A stretch of 64,000 bases of DNA from Gari tellinella (Eukaryota > Mollusca > Bivalvia > Cardiida > Psammobiidae): assembly GCA_922989275.2 (NCBI GenBank), contig OV277864.1, positions 6,944,001 through 7,008,000 of the forward strand, read 5' to 3'. The translations under genes and the position numbers were made by a program. The notes under the pieces were generated by a model. It was not told where the DNA came from, ran no database searches, and saw nothing but the letters and a program-made list of their open reading frames with translations. Below are positions 46,224 to 57,304 of the stretch, in pieces; the stretch's first letter is position 1; each line of letters opens with the position of its first letter.

Positions 46224-48465
46224 ATGTCGTCGCTGAGTTGGGGAATTATTTTGTTTGGGAGTTTATTTCCTGCTGCAATAATGGCAATGTGGACACATGT
46301 GACAGGTACAAAGTATAAACACGTAATTTCCTTTCGAATACAATATATTACAGAGATACACTAAAGCACTTATGTCAATAATAAACATTTAGAGCTAAAT
46401 TGCAAACAAACAACACCTCTTTAAAGACAAACTATAGCTGTGAAATGCAGGAAAATACAGTGAAAATAAGTTTACAACAGTTCTAAGGCAAACGATAAAA
46501 GTTAAAGAGTTTAAGAGATTACAGAACTTGGTGAGTAAGGAGCCAAACAATATGCTTTAAATTTGTATGTCACATGCAGAAGAAGATATATATTTACAAA
46601 TTATACTTTACCACTATATGGAACCAAAGCTCTAACATTTGCAAAGTGCAACATTGCTAGTTGGAAAGTTTAAAAAAAAAAGAAACAACAAAAAACTATA
46701 TTCGTTTCTTCTTTAGTCATTAGTTCTTTTCATGCGACGAAAAGCGATAACAAATGCAGCAATTTTACGCCACGCGTTCGAGTATTGACGAAAGCCTTTA
46801 AAAATGTCTCAGATAAGTGTATGAGACAAAAGTTTACATTATACGATGTACTTATTTCGTTTATTTCTCTTGTCGAACAAATCTAAGATGAACTGATAAC
46901 ATATCAACTTACAGAGACATACAGTAAAATTCGTTTAAATGACGTACCTGACCATTATATATAACCAGAGGTTAAAAAGTTCAAAACAGTTTGGCTAGAT
47001 ACGGAAAACTTAAGAGATTTTTAAATATTCGAATTACGATTATAATTATACTGAATTGCGATGGGACTTCTCTTCATTCCTATATATTAACCAATATGTG
47101 TCTCCATTTGGGTGTCGTTATAGAGATGGAACACTGTAGTCTGTAGCAGACAACGTAGAAATGCCAAGGGAAGTAACTCTTAACAGGGTGTCGGAAGAGT
47201 TGTCCAGTCCAATACGAAAATGATATGGATTTTCTGGATCCGAGTCCAATATGAGAAAAATATCGCCTTCTGGGGTTTACAATTCGGTACAATACTGATT
47301 TCTATTGTACCGTCACGTGATGAAAAGAGGGGCTTCCGATTGGTTTAATCTATGAAGGTGTGAAATAATGACCCGTATTATATGCCGGGTCATAATGGAT
47401 AATCGCCCTAGAGCTTTTTCACGTGCAACTAGTTGATATTATGACTAATCACAAATGGCAGGAGAAGGGTGTTTACATCGTTGTCAAATCATGATGTAGA
47501 GCTTGATATTTAAGGCAGACAAAATGTTCTGTATGGAAAAGGTACGGTCTCTGTTTATACAATAATAAAGTTCTGTAATCAAAACTCAAATCAGTTTTTT
47601 TAATGTGCGTGAATTGTCTTGGCGTTGTTTTTATATTAAGAAATGACATTTACACCGTCATTATTTCACACCTTTTATCGGACTCTCAAACAAACTCCAT
47701 AGTTAAAACGACGTCATCAAAATGTAAAGTACTTGATAGACTAGAGGTTTTAACATCGAAGATATACTACAAATTACCTACGTGGGTTAAAATCACCATA
47801 GCTTACTCTATATGTTCGTGATTTTACTATCTGAGCACTTCTTGTAGATATATCTATCTTCTTAATTACCAGGGCTATCGTACCAATATCATGTACAGTT
47901 GATGCCAATTAAAGCACTGGATAAAATATGTTTGAACAAATGTCATTTGCTTGAAGGTATATAAGAAAAAGGTCAAACCATGGCCTAGGCATGCATCTGG
48001 TCATAATGATTCACCTACTGTCACATTGGCCCTCGGGCTACTGTCCACGGGCTTTTATGACACACGTTGTGCCATTATGGGCAGAAGACACGCCTAGGTA
48101 ATATTTTAACATCTTAGTATATTATTAAAAGCAGCCCTGTCTATTGCTTTTAATATGGAAATTGAAATTGTTAATTTGAAGTTTCAGGGGGAAAAAACGT
48201 AAATCGTAATCAGAAAAATTGAACTCTGGAATAAACACATTCTCCAATATATTAATATATGTAATATAAACATTATTGTTTCAATATCTAAACAAATACA
48301 GATAAGGACGAGGGCGAGGTGTTGGATCCTGCTAGGGGACTGAGCGCACTTGAGGGATATAAGTCGAAGAAGAACAATACCAAGAGAATTCAGCTGCAGG
48401 ATAGAGACGGACAGGGTATTAGCAATTGGGGTTCTTGGAATGGGTATACATTTGAGATTAGATAG
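46224..48465 (+). CDS. Gene 6: diverged short secreted precursor of the same family
   Basis: Coding exons 46224-46305 and 48302-48465. The gene structure is conserved: acceptor ttacag 7 nt before the ATG, an 82-nt signal exon (MSSLSWGIILFGSLFPAAIM), donor acag|gtacaa, acceptor aatacag, phase 1. Exon 2 encodes VLDPARGLSALEGYKSKK, a dibasic site NTKR before IQLQD, and a 25-residue tail rich in Gly and Trp (ISNWGSWNGYTFEIR) ending at TAG. The precursor is 81 residues. It lacks the Gly/His repeats, so the shared parts are the signal peptide, the LxPARxL-x-A pro-motif and the basic-site-plus-QLQ junction. This argues that cleavage before (A/I)QLQ is the constrained feature. No MITE is seen near its acceptor. 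Function is unknown. It may be closest to the ancestral form, or a shortened derivative. Confidence 0.72.
47086..47147. mobile_element. P1 MITE right-end remnant in intron of gene 6
   Basis: tgggtgtcgttatagagatg-gaacactgta only. The left arm and core are missing. Confidence 0.45.
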
Positions 48466-49140
48466 TGGATTTCAGATGTTATAGTGAAAAAGATGTGGAT
48501 AATCAAACAGTAGTTTAGCGATGGGTTCGGTCTGAAACGTTTGAAGTGAAGCGAAATATTCAACTCCACTAATCGATCTCCCACAGGATAAATATACACC
48601 CTGACCTAAATACTTTTGTTAACCTTTTTAACATACAATTGTATCTTGGATAAACACTTGTTACTAGGACCGCTTAAAATAAATAAACTGAATGACACTT
48701 TTGCACGCATGAACAAATGCGTATTGTTTGACAATATTGACCTGACGTTGGTGACCTCTATTAGCATAATTTCACACTTTGTTGCATTTCTAAATATAGC
48801 TTCGGAACACTTCGTTATTATTTATACGAGAACGCACATTGTAACCACATCGGTACCGAGAAAATATAGCATTGCCCGGTTCCACAAATATCGACAGGTA
48901 TTTAGCGCAAGTGGTAAGGAAGACGACCATACATTATTTTTCCGTACAGTCAGTGGATCGAATCCCATGCAATACTCATACATTTTTTCATATTTATTAT
49001 AATTTATACTGTTTCTTTTAAGTATTCATACAACATCTTTTTCGACTGGAACACGATTCTTTTGTTATTTTAAAAAAAACAACATTATGTCTTAGCGTCT
49101 GTATGGTCTATAAAATAGCATCTTATAAAGTAAAAATATT

Positions 49141-49207
49141 TCCCCTCTATCGGGATTCGAACTCGGAACCTCGATGTTACTAATCCCTTGCTCTACCGAC
49201 ACACCTA
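49141..49207 (-). pseudogene. tRNA-like sequence (SINE head or pseudogene)
   Basis: On the minus strand it reads gtgtcggtagagcaaggg ... gagttcgaatcccgatagag, with A and B boxes in tRNA spacing. The acceptor ends do not pair convincingly. Confidence 0.4.
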
Positions 49208-49714
49208 TTGCAGATGAGTTACATATGAGAGGTGTAAATTAGGTATATATTGGCAAGAGTTGCAGGTGAGGACATCGATGATTTTACCTGAATTAAAACC
49301 CACTCGAGAGCGCAACATTATGCGTTTTAGTAGATACGATTATACAAGGAGACTCGGGAATAATAGTTTACCAACAACAACTTTTTGAATTTGCTCAATG
49401 TGGAGTGTTAATCCACTGAGGATCACAACTGTAACATAATTCACGTAATCAGCCGAAACATCCGATACTGTACGATCCGCTATCGATAATTGATTTATAC
49501 AGCGACATCTTACAATAATTTATTCTTGCATAAAGTTCAACGTCAGGTCAATATTGTCGTACAATACCACAGTGAAAAAGATGTTAAGGCATTTCGCTAC
49601 CGGAAGTCGGTCTTGCGGGCGAGCGGATATGCGTCAAGACGACACAGACTTTTTTCGTACGTGTTTATACTAGAAAATTTATATAAAGGAAATGTTGATA
49701 CGAATTAGTATAAT

Positions 49715-49797
49715 CCTTCATAGCGCAGTTAGTATAGTGGTTGACTATAGTGGTTGACTAGCAATCCAAAGGTCATAGGTTCGAGACCCATCCGATC
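49715..49797 (+). pseudogene. tRNA-like sequence with internal duplication
   Basis: A box tagcgcagttagtatagtgg, then a 13-bp duplication (gtggttgacta twice), anticodon-like AGC, B box ggttcgagaccc and a T-run after the 3' end. The duplication would disrupt the D arm, and the acceptor stem does not pair. Confidence 0.45.
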
Positions 49798-51308
49798 CAA
49801 ATCTTTTTTTTTAAGTGTCCGATTTATTGACTTGTCAATACATAACGCAGTAATCAAGAGACATGTTATATTTAGTCTTCGTTGATTAGTACTAGTGATG
49901 TTTACGGCCCAAGTATATGTCAACTTACCTGTACGTTTTAGTTTAATGACTTACAAGTCAATTAAATCGGTATACATGTAAACGATTTGATCGAACTATA
50001 AAGCCACACAGTGAAGCTTATCAATACGCTAACCTTTTCAAGATCGATATTGCCCATTATAATTATGTTCAAACAATATAATAAACCTTGTATGCAAGTC
50101 CATGAATAAATAATAATGCATTTTAATGACAAAGTTTTAATTCTCAGGTAGGTAACTGTATCTAAACAACAAATATCCCACATTTTAATAAGAAAATATG
50201 TTATAACAACAAATCCTGTCTGTAATATTTTCTAATTTTTTCAGACTGACTAGTTCATCAACCATATATTTGAATAAAATGAAAACAAATATACATTGAA
50301 TGAGTCAGTTTTTTGTAATTCAATTTTTTAGCATTTTGCAAAATTTAAATAGCTGATAACATCTTTCTGAACACTTTTATTCAAAATGTTTTTAGCTTTT
50401 CTTGTAATGAATGTTGTGGACTACTTATTGGGCGAGAATTATAGTCATTAGCTTTATTCATTTTTAAGAAAAATAAAATCATCAAAATTCTAGGTTTTTG
50501 TCAGAAAAAAGACCTTAAAGACAAACCACACGATAAATTTTGCCTATATTTACCCACATTGTTTCTTAGGCTATTATCATTCTTCATGAAAAGTTTCATA
50601 ACAATCGTATGGAAACTACGCGCATAGGCGAAGTACCTTAACGTTTCTCAATTATTCAAATGTGTATGCTAGGTTCACACCAACGGCGAATGCCGCGCTT
50701 CAAATCAGCGAGCAAAGCGTCGTCATTTTTGTTAACTTTTCCAAAAATATCACGATCTCTAATGCTAGGTTCACACCAACGGCGCTTTGATGGCGCTTTA
50801 AAGCGGCGTGCAAAGCGGCACCAAAGCGTAACAAAGCTTGATTAAAGCGTCAGTGTTGTAATAGATCGTGGGAAAGCTTGGAGTAAAGCGAGACATTCGG
50901 CAAGAGCGCCCATTTTTTTTAAACTGTTTAAAAATTGTGGGCGCTCTGTCACGATTTGATTAAAGCGCCTAGAGCGTATCAAAGCTTATCAAAGCTTAAC
51001 AAAGCGTAACAAAGCTCAGCAAAGCTTGACTCAAAGCGTAGGAAAGCTTAACAGAGCTTGGTTCAAAGCGGGGACTCCATTCTTCACGGTCTGTCACCAC
51101 TTGACACGCTTCGTTAAGATATCTCAAGATTTGTTACGATCTGGCATGAAGATTTGACACGAGGTCAGACGCTTTCATCAAGATATGACACGCTTTGTTA
51201 CGATTTGTTACGTTTTCATGAAGGACTCTCATGATTTCCCACGAATTGAGACGCTTCGATCAAGGCTTGACACGTTTTGTTAGGCTTTGTTACGCTTGGC
51301 AAGCTTCC

Positions 51309-51443
51309 TCACGCTCTCTCACGCTCTTTCACGCTTTCAAGGGCTAGGATGTAGTTATACAATTGGGAGACAAACATCATGTCTTCTTCAGATAGATAAT
51401 GCTTTGGTACATCTGGAACTTCTGGATCTTGTTGTTTTGCCAT
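51309..51443 (-). pseudogene. Transposon protein N-terminal fragment (left inverted copy)
   Basis: A 44-codon frame starting at 51,443 on the minus strand encodes MAKQQDPEVPDVPKHYLS, then EEDMMFVSQLYNY, running into arm sequence as LALESVKERERA and a stop. A related copy lies inverted at 52,246. The acidic start and hydrophobic helix resemble N-termini of PIF/Harbinger-type proteins, but this is only a loose resemblance. Confidence 0.45.
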
Positions 51444-52245
51444 CGTATACTTGAGTCAAATGTACAAAGATTTTGTGGTTCTACTGCATCGATATATGGG
51501 CTCTGGATAAAAAGCGGCATTAAATCGGCGATCTTGACATTTTCCATTGCGTAACAGAGCTGAACAGAGCGTACCAATACACAACAAAGCGCGATAACCG
51601 TATCAGAGCCTTATTTAAAGCGCCACAATCGCATCAAAGCGTGATAAAGCGTAATAAAGCTTATAAAAGCGTGATTTCAAGCGCAACAAAGCCTGGTCAA
51701 AGCGGGATCAATGCGTGAGGAACCGTAACACGTCGGGAAATGATTCGCCCCAAAGCGGCAACCAATTTGTATCAGAGCTTATCAGACCGTAAGAGATCGT
51801 GATGCTTTTGGAAAATTTAACGAAAATGACGACGCTTTGCTCGCCGATTTAAAGCGCGGCATTCGCCGTTGGTGTGAACCTAGCATTACGCACTGACAAG
51901 CTCTGATACGCTCTGATACGAATTGGTTGCCGCTTTGGGACGAATTATTTCCCGACTTGTTACGGTTCCTCGCGCTTTGGTCCCGCTTTGATCAGGCTTT
52001 GTTACGCTTAAAATAACGCTTTAATAAGCTTTATTACACTTTATTACGCTTTGATGCGATTATGGCGCTTTAAATCAGGTTTTGATACGATTATCAAGCC
52101 TTTTTGTGCATTGTTACGCTCTGTTCAGCTTTGTTACGCATTGGAAAATGTTAAGATCGCCGATTTCATGCCGAATTTTATCCAGAGCCTACATAATGAT
52201 GCAGATATTCCAAACTAGCATTGCATTTGTTTACTCCAGAAAACG

Positions 52246-52337
52246 ATGGCAGAATAACAAGATCCAGAAGTTCCAGATGAACCAGAGCATGATCTAGCTG
52301 AAGAAGACATGATGTTTGTCTCCTTGCTGTATAACTA
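52246..52337 (+). pseudogene. Transposon protein N-terminal fragment (right inverted copy)
   Basis: Begins ATG-GCA-GAA-TAA: a stop replaces a Gln codon of the left copy. It then continues QDPEVPDEPEHDLA, EEDMMFVSLLYNY. The frame is cut by the mariner exactly after the Tyr-Asn-Tyr codons and resumes beyond it at 53,580. Confidence 0.5.
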
Positions 52338-53579
52338 CGAGGGCTGTCCCAGAACACCGTGGACTAATATTTTTTTTGAAGAACCCGACGTAATATTTCT
52401 TTGATTTTTTTACCAATGCTATTTCAAACATTTTCACATTTGAATAAGAAATAATAAGGTTCTTGAACACACCTGACCCTATTTTGTTTGTAAATATTCA
52501 TTGTTGGTTAGATTACGCCAACATCTTAAAGGTAGATTTAAAGAGCTACATTTTACAACCTCCTACAAAGCAATTTCGCATCGGAATTTGCGCAAAATTG
52601 CATCATGAATGTTGACGTTGTTATATATGACGTCATCCTGGAAAAACTCGTTAACGTAGCGTCATTTAAAAAAAAGATGTCTAGTTATGGCGAATGATAC
52701 CGTGTTCTTAAGACGCCAGAAATGACGACGTCAGAGGAAAAGGCGGCGCAGCAGAATGTCATAGAATACTGCTTTTAGTTGAATTTGATCCCAAAACAGA
52801 CGTTAAAACAACTACAATCAACATAAATGATCAATCAGCATGTCGCTTGCTGGTATTCAAATAGCATACGTGATTTTCAGAAGGATGGGCTGGGAAAATT
52901 ATGTAAAGATCGGACGGCCGAAAGAAATTGACGGTTTCATTGAAGAAAACGTGAGGAGGGTCATGAATGGTAATCGGCGTCTTGCGGTGAGATAGAATTC
53001 TGAACTCCCCGGGGTCAGCAAACTGTCTGTACATCGACTTTTACGTGAGAAATTAAGCATGTCGATAGTCGGTGCTATATCGATGCCACGATTGTTAAGT
53101 GCAAAAGAAAGATGTGTCCAGGTATCAACCCTCTTTTTAAGACGATATTCGAGAAATCAGGACTTTTTCAGCAATCACCGATCACACCGATCAATTGCAT
53201 ACGATACGAGAGAAGTGACCGGGGTTCATTGGCAATTTATAAAGCAACCTATTACACCAGGTTATCGCTTCGTGCCACATTTCCCAGCATGCACATCTGG
53301 AACTTACCGTGCTGGGTTTTCAAGATCTTAAATATCCGCTATTTTGAAAAGGAGTGACGTTGACGTCGATAACGTCGTAACGTTATCTAGTGTGCGCCGG
53401 GGTTACACAAGTAGGGTATTTCAAAATACTCTGTTCTGGTCAGTTTTAAAGAAAACACGTTAAAACTTCACACAGGTTTACATAAACCCTATGTTTATAT
53501 ATAGTGTTTGCCGTTTGTCTCTACTGTTTTAACGAACACTTTTATAAGGAAAGTCTACGATGTTTTGGGACAGCCCTCG
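52338..53579 (+). mobile_element. Degenerate mariner-like element
   Basis: TIRs cgagggctgtcccagaacac and its inverse, flanked by the TA duplication (52,336-52,337 and 53,580-53,581). The left arm of the host fold-back gives the empty site (51,345-51,355). At 1,242 bp the length fits mariner (about 1.3 kb). It inserted into a transposon coding fragment. Confidence 0.85.
52908..53160 (+). pseudogene. Mariner transposase remnant
   Basis: Broken frames recall the N-terminal helix-turn-helix part of mariner transposases: GRPKEI, then ENVRRVMNGNRRLAVR, a stop/indel, SVHRLLREKLSM. These fit the family's 'GRP ... V..V...I..DRR.TVREIA ... SVHRIL.E.L.M' pattern (established knowledge). The downstream DDD catalytic region is not recognisable, so the copy is dead. 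Confidence 0.65.
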
Positions 53580-54274
53580 TACATCCTAGCGCTTGAGAGC
53601 GTGAAAGAGCGTGAGAGAGCGTGAAGAAACTTGCCAAGCGTAACAAAGCCTAACAAAACGTGTCAATCCTTGATCGTAGCGTCTCAATTCGTGAGAAAGC
53701 GTGAGAGTCCTTTATGAAAACGTAAAAAATCTTAACAAAGCGTGTCAGATCTTGATGAAAGCGTCTGACCTCGTGTCAGATCTTCATGCCAGATCGTAAT
53801 AAATCTTGGGACATCTTAGCGAAGCGTGTCAAGTGGTGACATACCGTGAAGAATGACGTCCCCGCTTTGAACCAAGCTCTGTCAAGTTTTCCTACGCTTT
53901 GAGTCAAGCTTTTCTAAGCTTTGTTACGCTTTCTTAAGCTTTGATAAGCTTTGATACGCTCTAGGCGCTTTAATCAATTCGTGACAGAGCGCCCAACATT
54001 TTTAAACAGTTTAAAAGTGGGCGCTCTTGCCGAATGTCCCGCTTTACTCCAAGCTTTCCCACGATCTATTACGACTCTGCCGCTTTAATCAAGCTTTGTT
54101 ACGCTTTGGTGCCGCTTTGCATGCCGCTTTAAAGCGCCATCAAAGCGCCGTTGGTGTGAACCTAGCATATGGACATAAAGCAAAAACATTATCCGGTCTC
54201 CAAGGACCGTTTCATAAAACTTCGTACGACCAATGTTGTGGTAAGTCAGATTATAAAAGTCTTAATAATTATGT

Positions 54275-54371
54275 ATTTCTCAATCTAATCCTGTCTTGTG
54301 ACATCTCTTTGGAATTGTCATGAAAAGACAATTCCAAAGAGATGTCACCAGACAGGGTTAGATAGAGAAAT
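54275..54371. repeat. Near-perfect hairpin
   Basis: tctaatcctgtcttgtgaca and gacatctctttggaattgtc, mirrored around atgaaaa. The larger context (ggtaagtca ... tgacttacgacc) suggests the core of a MITE of roughly 220 bp. Confidence 0.75.
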
Positions 54372-55460
54372 CAGAAATTAAATGTATTTTAAAGTTTTGA
54401 CTTACGACCGTTTTTGTTCAGGTGTACATATACTGATAAGACTAATTTCAAATTCAAACGAGACTGCACGCCACCGCAATGCAATGTTGACAATATTTGG
54501 CTTTTATAGACAATTCATTGTAATTTGAGTTGCAAACAGTTTGTAGCCTTGTCAGACGAGGTGATGTTCGGCATCTCAACTGGCTCCAAACTGTTTGAGT
54601 AAGACATAACTGTTTTCTAATAAATGTATTCTTTTGGGAAGCATTACGTCTTTTTCATTGATTAAATAGGTTCCTCTAAAAAAATAATTCTAGGGCCATC
54701 ATTGAATGAGATGGTGAATGCAACCTGCGTTGCTTTTAACTCTCCTGCCGGCCACGAAAGTTGTCAGGCCGCATGTATATTCGCCCTCGCGAATATGCCT
54801 TACAGCGCCTCTAGTGGCACCCTATGTGTCCCTGTATGCAATATGTGAGTATTAATAGCCAAGTGAGACACGTTTTCAAAGAAAACCCCCAAAAGGTCTA
54901 TAAAAAGCAGTTGTCTGTCACTAATGGTTAGGATACAATGATCGATGCTTAGAAAGCACTTGAGTTGAGTCTGACATTATTTCCAAGCCTTCGATTTGTC
55001 AGAGTAAATCTGACCATTCAAAAATTAGGAACGAGCTCAGACTTAACGTAGATGTTCTGTAAGTTTAAAATAGTTTCAACTTTAACGTAATTCTGTATCT
55101 CATCTAGAGCTCCACAAGTAATTGGCACTCCCACTTAATGTTTCTTCAATTAACTGGATTAATGTGTAATAAGAGGCTATACCTTGAGAAAATTGCTTTT
55201 AAGACGACTGTGACAAGAGAAAGCTAACACAACACTCTTGAGAAGTCTCCAGAGACTTCCTACCTTCCAAACGTTCTTGGACTTTAATGTTATTTGGGTT
55301 TGTTTTGTTTATTTGACAGATGTATCGCAAGAAAGGTAATACACCTGTATATGGTTACATTATTGTTATAGGATTCTTTCTATATGATTAGTTTAGACTA
55401 GTGACTACTTTGATTTTTACTTATGAAGTAGTGATACCGAGATGGCACTGTTGTTACTAC
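54372..55460. other. No gene seen
   Basis: Contains one caaacagtttgtagcc-type hairpin (about 54,533-54,597). The rest is AT-rich without a splice-bounded frame or recognised repeat. Confidence 0.45.
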
Positions 55461-55465
55461 ATGTA

Positions 55466-55704
55466 CAGTGGATAATATGATATTCGTTCCTGTTTAAACG
55501 CAAGCAAATAACTATCGCAAAGTATTAACGTTGGGAAATTTAAAGCTATTGAATTGGACGATTTGTTTTATCTGAGCACCAAACAATTTGGAGTCTGGCC
55601 AGACACGGGGCTACCAGGTTTCTGATCTGATTACAAACTGCTTGCAATGGACATCATAGTTTAAATACAAACGCGTTTATTGAGAAATTATGATGTCTCC
55701 ACTA
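55466..55704. mobile_element. P6-family MITE
   Basis: ta|cagtggataatatgatattc ... aattatgatgtctccactac, centre caaacaatttggagtctgg / tctgatctgattacaaactg. It is a diverged hairpin. Confidence 0.55.
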
Positions 55705-55923
55705 CTGTTCGATATTATAAGGACTGCAGATGAAGAACATTGAACTTTCCAAGTTTTACCAATTGTGTCGATTCTGATGTGTAGCCACATCATAGGGGTT
55801 CGTGCAGCCATAACTATTTTAGTGCTGGAACACTTTCCTTATTGTTATACCTTGATTGCCTAGACAAGTTTGATTGTGATGACAATTATACTGACGATTA
55901 TAACGTAAATGATTATGCGTATA

Positions 55924-56281
55924 CAGCGCTCCCTCTCTACAACGACACCCAATGGGAGACACAGATTGTGTACGTTGTTCGGAGGGAGTCGTTAGAGGGC
56001 GGGGAATTAACTTACATTTGCAAACAGCTTGAATGCAGATCAGATGCCGCGTAATGCGGCGTCTGATCTGGATTCAAGCTATTGGCCACTCGTCATTAAT
56101 TTATTTTCTATCAAAATGTCAATTATTTTTCTTTGAGAAAAACAGCAGACGACAATTTTAAGCAGGCGACATTGCAGCCGTGAATAGGTTGGACATTTTT
56201 GTTTTGTTTAGGGAACTGCGACAAGGGTCGTTGTAAGGAGGGAATCGTTGTTGGGAGGGCCGTTGAAGGGAGGGAATACTG
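55924..56281. mobile_element. P1-family MITE
   Basis: ta|cagcgctccctctctacaac ... cgttgaagggagggaatactg. The core caaacagcttgaatgcagat ... tctggattcaagctattgg surrounds gccgcgtaatgcggc. Confidence 0.8.
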
Positions 56282-57080
56282 TTATACAAGTACAATTTTT
56301 ATGATGCTTGTTCTGTCTGTTTCGCATCACCTCTTTCTTCTTGTCCCTCTGCCTTTCTTTATTTATTTATCGAACATAATACGAATATTTTTCTTTTCAG
56401 GATTCAATGTTAAACAGCAGGCATCATCGTTTATTGATGTTATTATATGAAAATAAACATGTTAATCTGCAGATAAGTGTTCTCAGTATTTCACTAGTTC
56501 ATACAATTTTATTGTTTAAAACTTATTTGATTGTTTTAATAAATTTTCATCATGATAAGTTTCCACTTGGTTATTACAAGTGGTTAAGAAATATGGCAAA
56601 ACTGAATTTATCATGATTAGTTTGGTCAACTTTCTAAACAGTGCTCTCTGTATGGCTTACGTCTTACGTCCTATTTCTCTCATTCGTCACTAAAACTTGA
56701 AATGGACAATTCAAGTTTCCTATAAAATCTAATGCATTGAGAAAAATGCACTATGCAATAATACACTGTTGGTAATTGACAAGTATATAATCGTCGTCAG
56801 GGTTCGTAGATGAAACTGTTGCCTTATTTATACTAAGAAGTCATAGGCCTTGAATTCGTTCTGTACCGCTATTTCAAATAACTCATTCAATGCTTTGCTG
56901 CCAGTGCAACGGTTATTTGCCAACAGTTTGGACCCAGTCTCAAATACCGCACAGCACATGATAATTACATACTTTTAATGCTCGTAAATAATGCGAAACG
57001 TTTCAAAAGGGTGCATTAGCATACCTGATATTTTTAAGAAACCTTACGTATCGTCAACATGTTTATTATCGCAAGCATCT
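56282..57080. other. No gene seen
   Basis: AT-rich. Contains a short pyrimidine-rich stretch and an atgttaaacagcaggcatcat-type frame without supporting features. Confidence 0.4.
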
Positions 57081-57082
57081 GT

Positions 57083-57304
57083 GGCCCGTTTTACTAAACA
57101 ACTTTACGCAAAATTTTGCGTAAGTCAAAACCCGTTAAACTCTTTATTTTTCGATCATAAACGTTTGCAAACAGTAGATAGCCAAATCAGAGGACGCGCT
57201 AAAGCGCGTCCACTGATCTGGCTATTTGCTGTTTGTAGCAAGTGAAAATTTAAAATTTTGACTTACGCCAAAGATTTGCATCAGTTGTTTAGTAAAACGG
57301 GCCC
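57083..57304. mobile_element. MITE with ggcccgttttactaaacaac ends
   Basis: The ends ggcccgttttactaaacaac and gttgtttagtaaaacgggcc enclose a second pair (cttacgcaaa..aagtcaaaa / attttgacttacgc) and a core hairpin caaacagtagatagccaaat ... gatctggctatttgctgttt. The termini resemble hAT-type cagggcccgttt ends. No target duplication is evident. Confidence 0.7.

Larger units (their letters stand above)
48466..50660. other. Downstream of gene 6: diverged unit sequence
   Basis: 48,720-49,560 resembles 19,540-20,360 (same tRNA-like fragments and 'caacgtcaggt' block). A 128-codon open frame at 48,616-49,002 is broken in the related copy, so I do not call it a gene. From 49,930 to 50,660 the sequence is plain AT-rich DNA. 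Confidence 0.5.
50667..54167. mobile_element. 3.5-kb nested fold-back element with 'aaagcg' arms
   Basis: The outer ends are tgctaggttcacaccaacgg and its inverse, TA-flanked. The same end sequence also occurs inside at 50,763 and, inverted, at 51,885. Arms Y (50,763-51,350) and Y' (53,582-54,167) are mirror images built from short degenerate repeats (acaaagcgta / caaagctta). A second mirror pair (about 51,358-51,790 and 51,890-52,320) surrounds an inverted copy of the left end. Repetitive inverted arms are typical of fold-back elements such as sea-urchin TU or Drosophila FB. A mariner sits in the right arm. Confidence 0.8.

Noticed and set aside
48616..49002. 128-codon open frame downstream of gene 6
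   Set aside because: The related sequence at 19.5-19.9 kb has stops and indels in this frame, and it overlaps a tRNA-like fragment.
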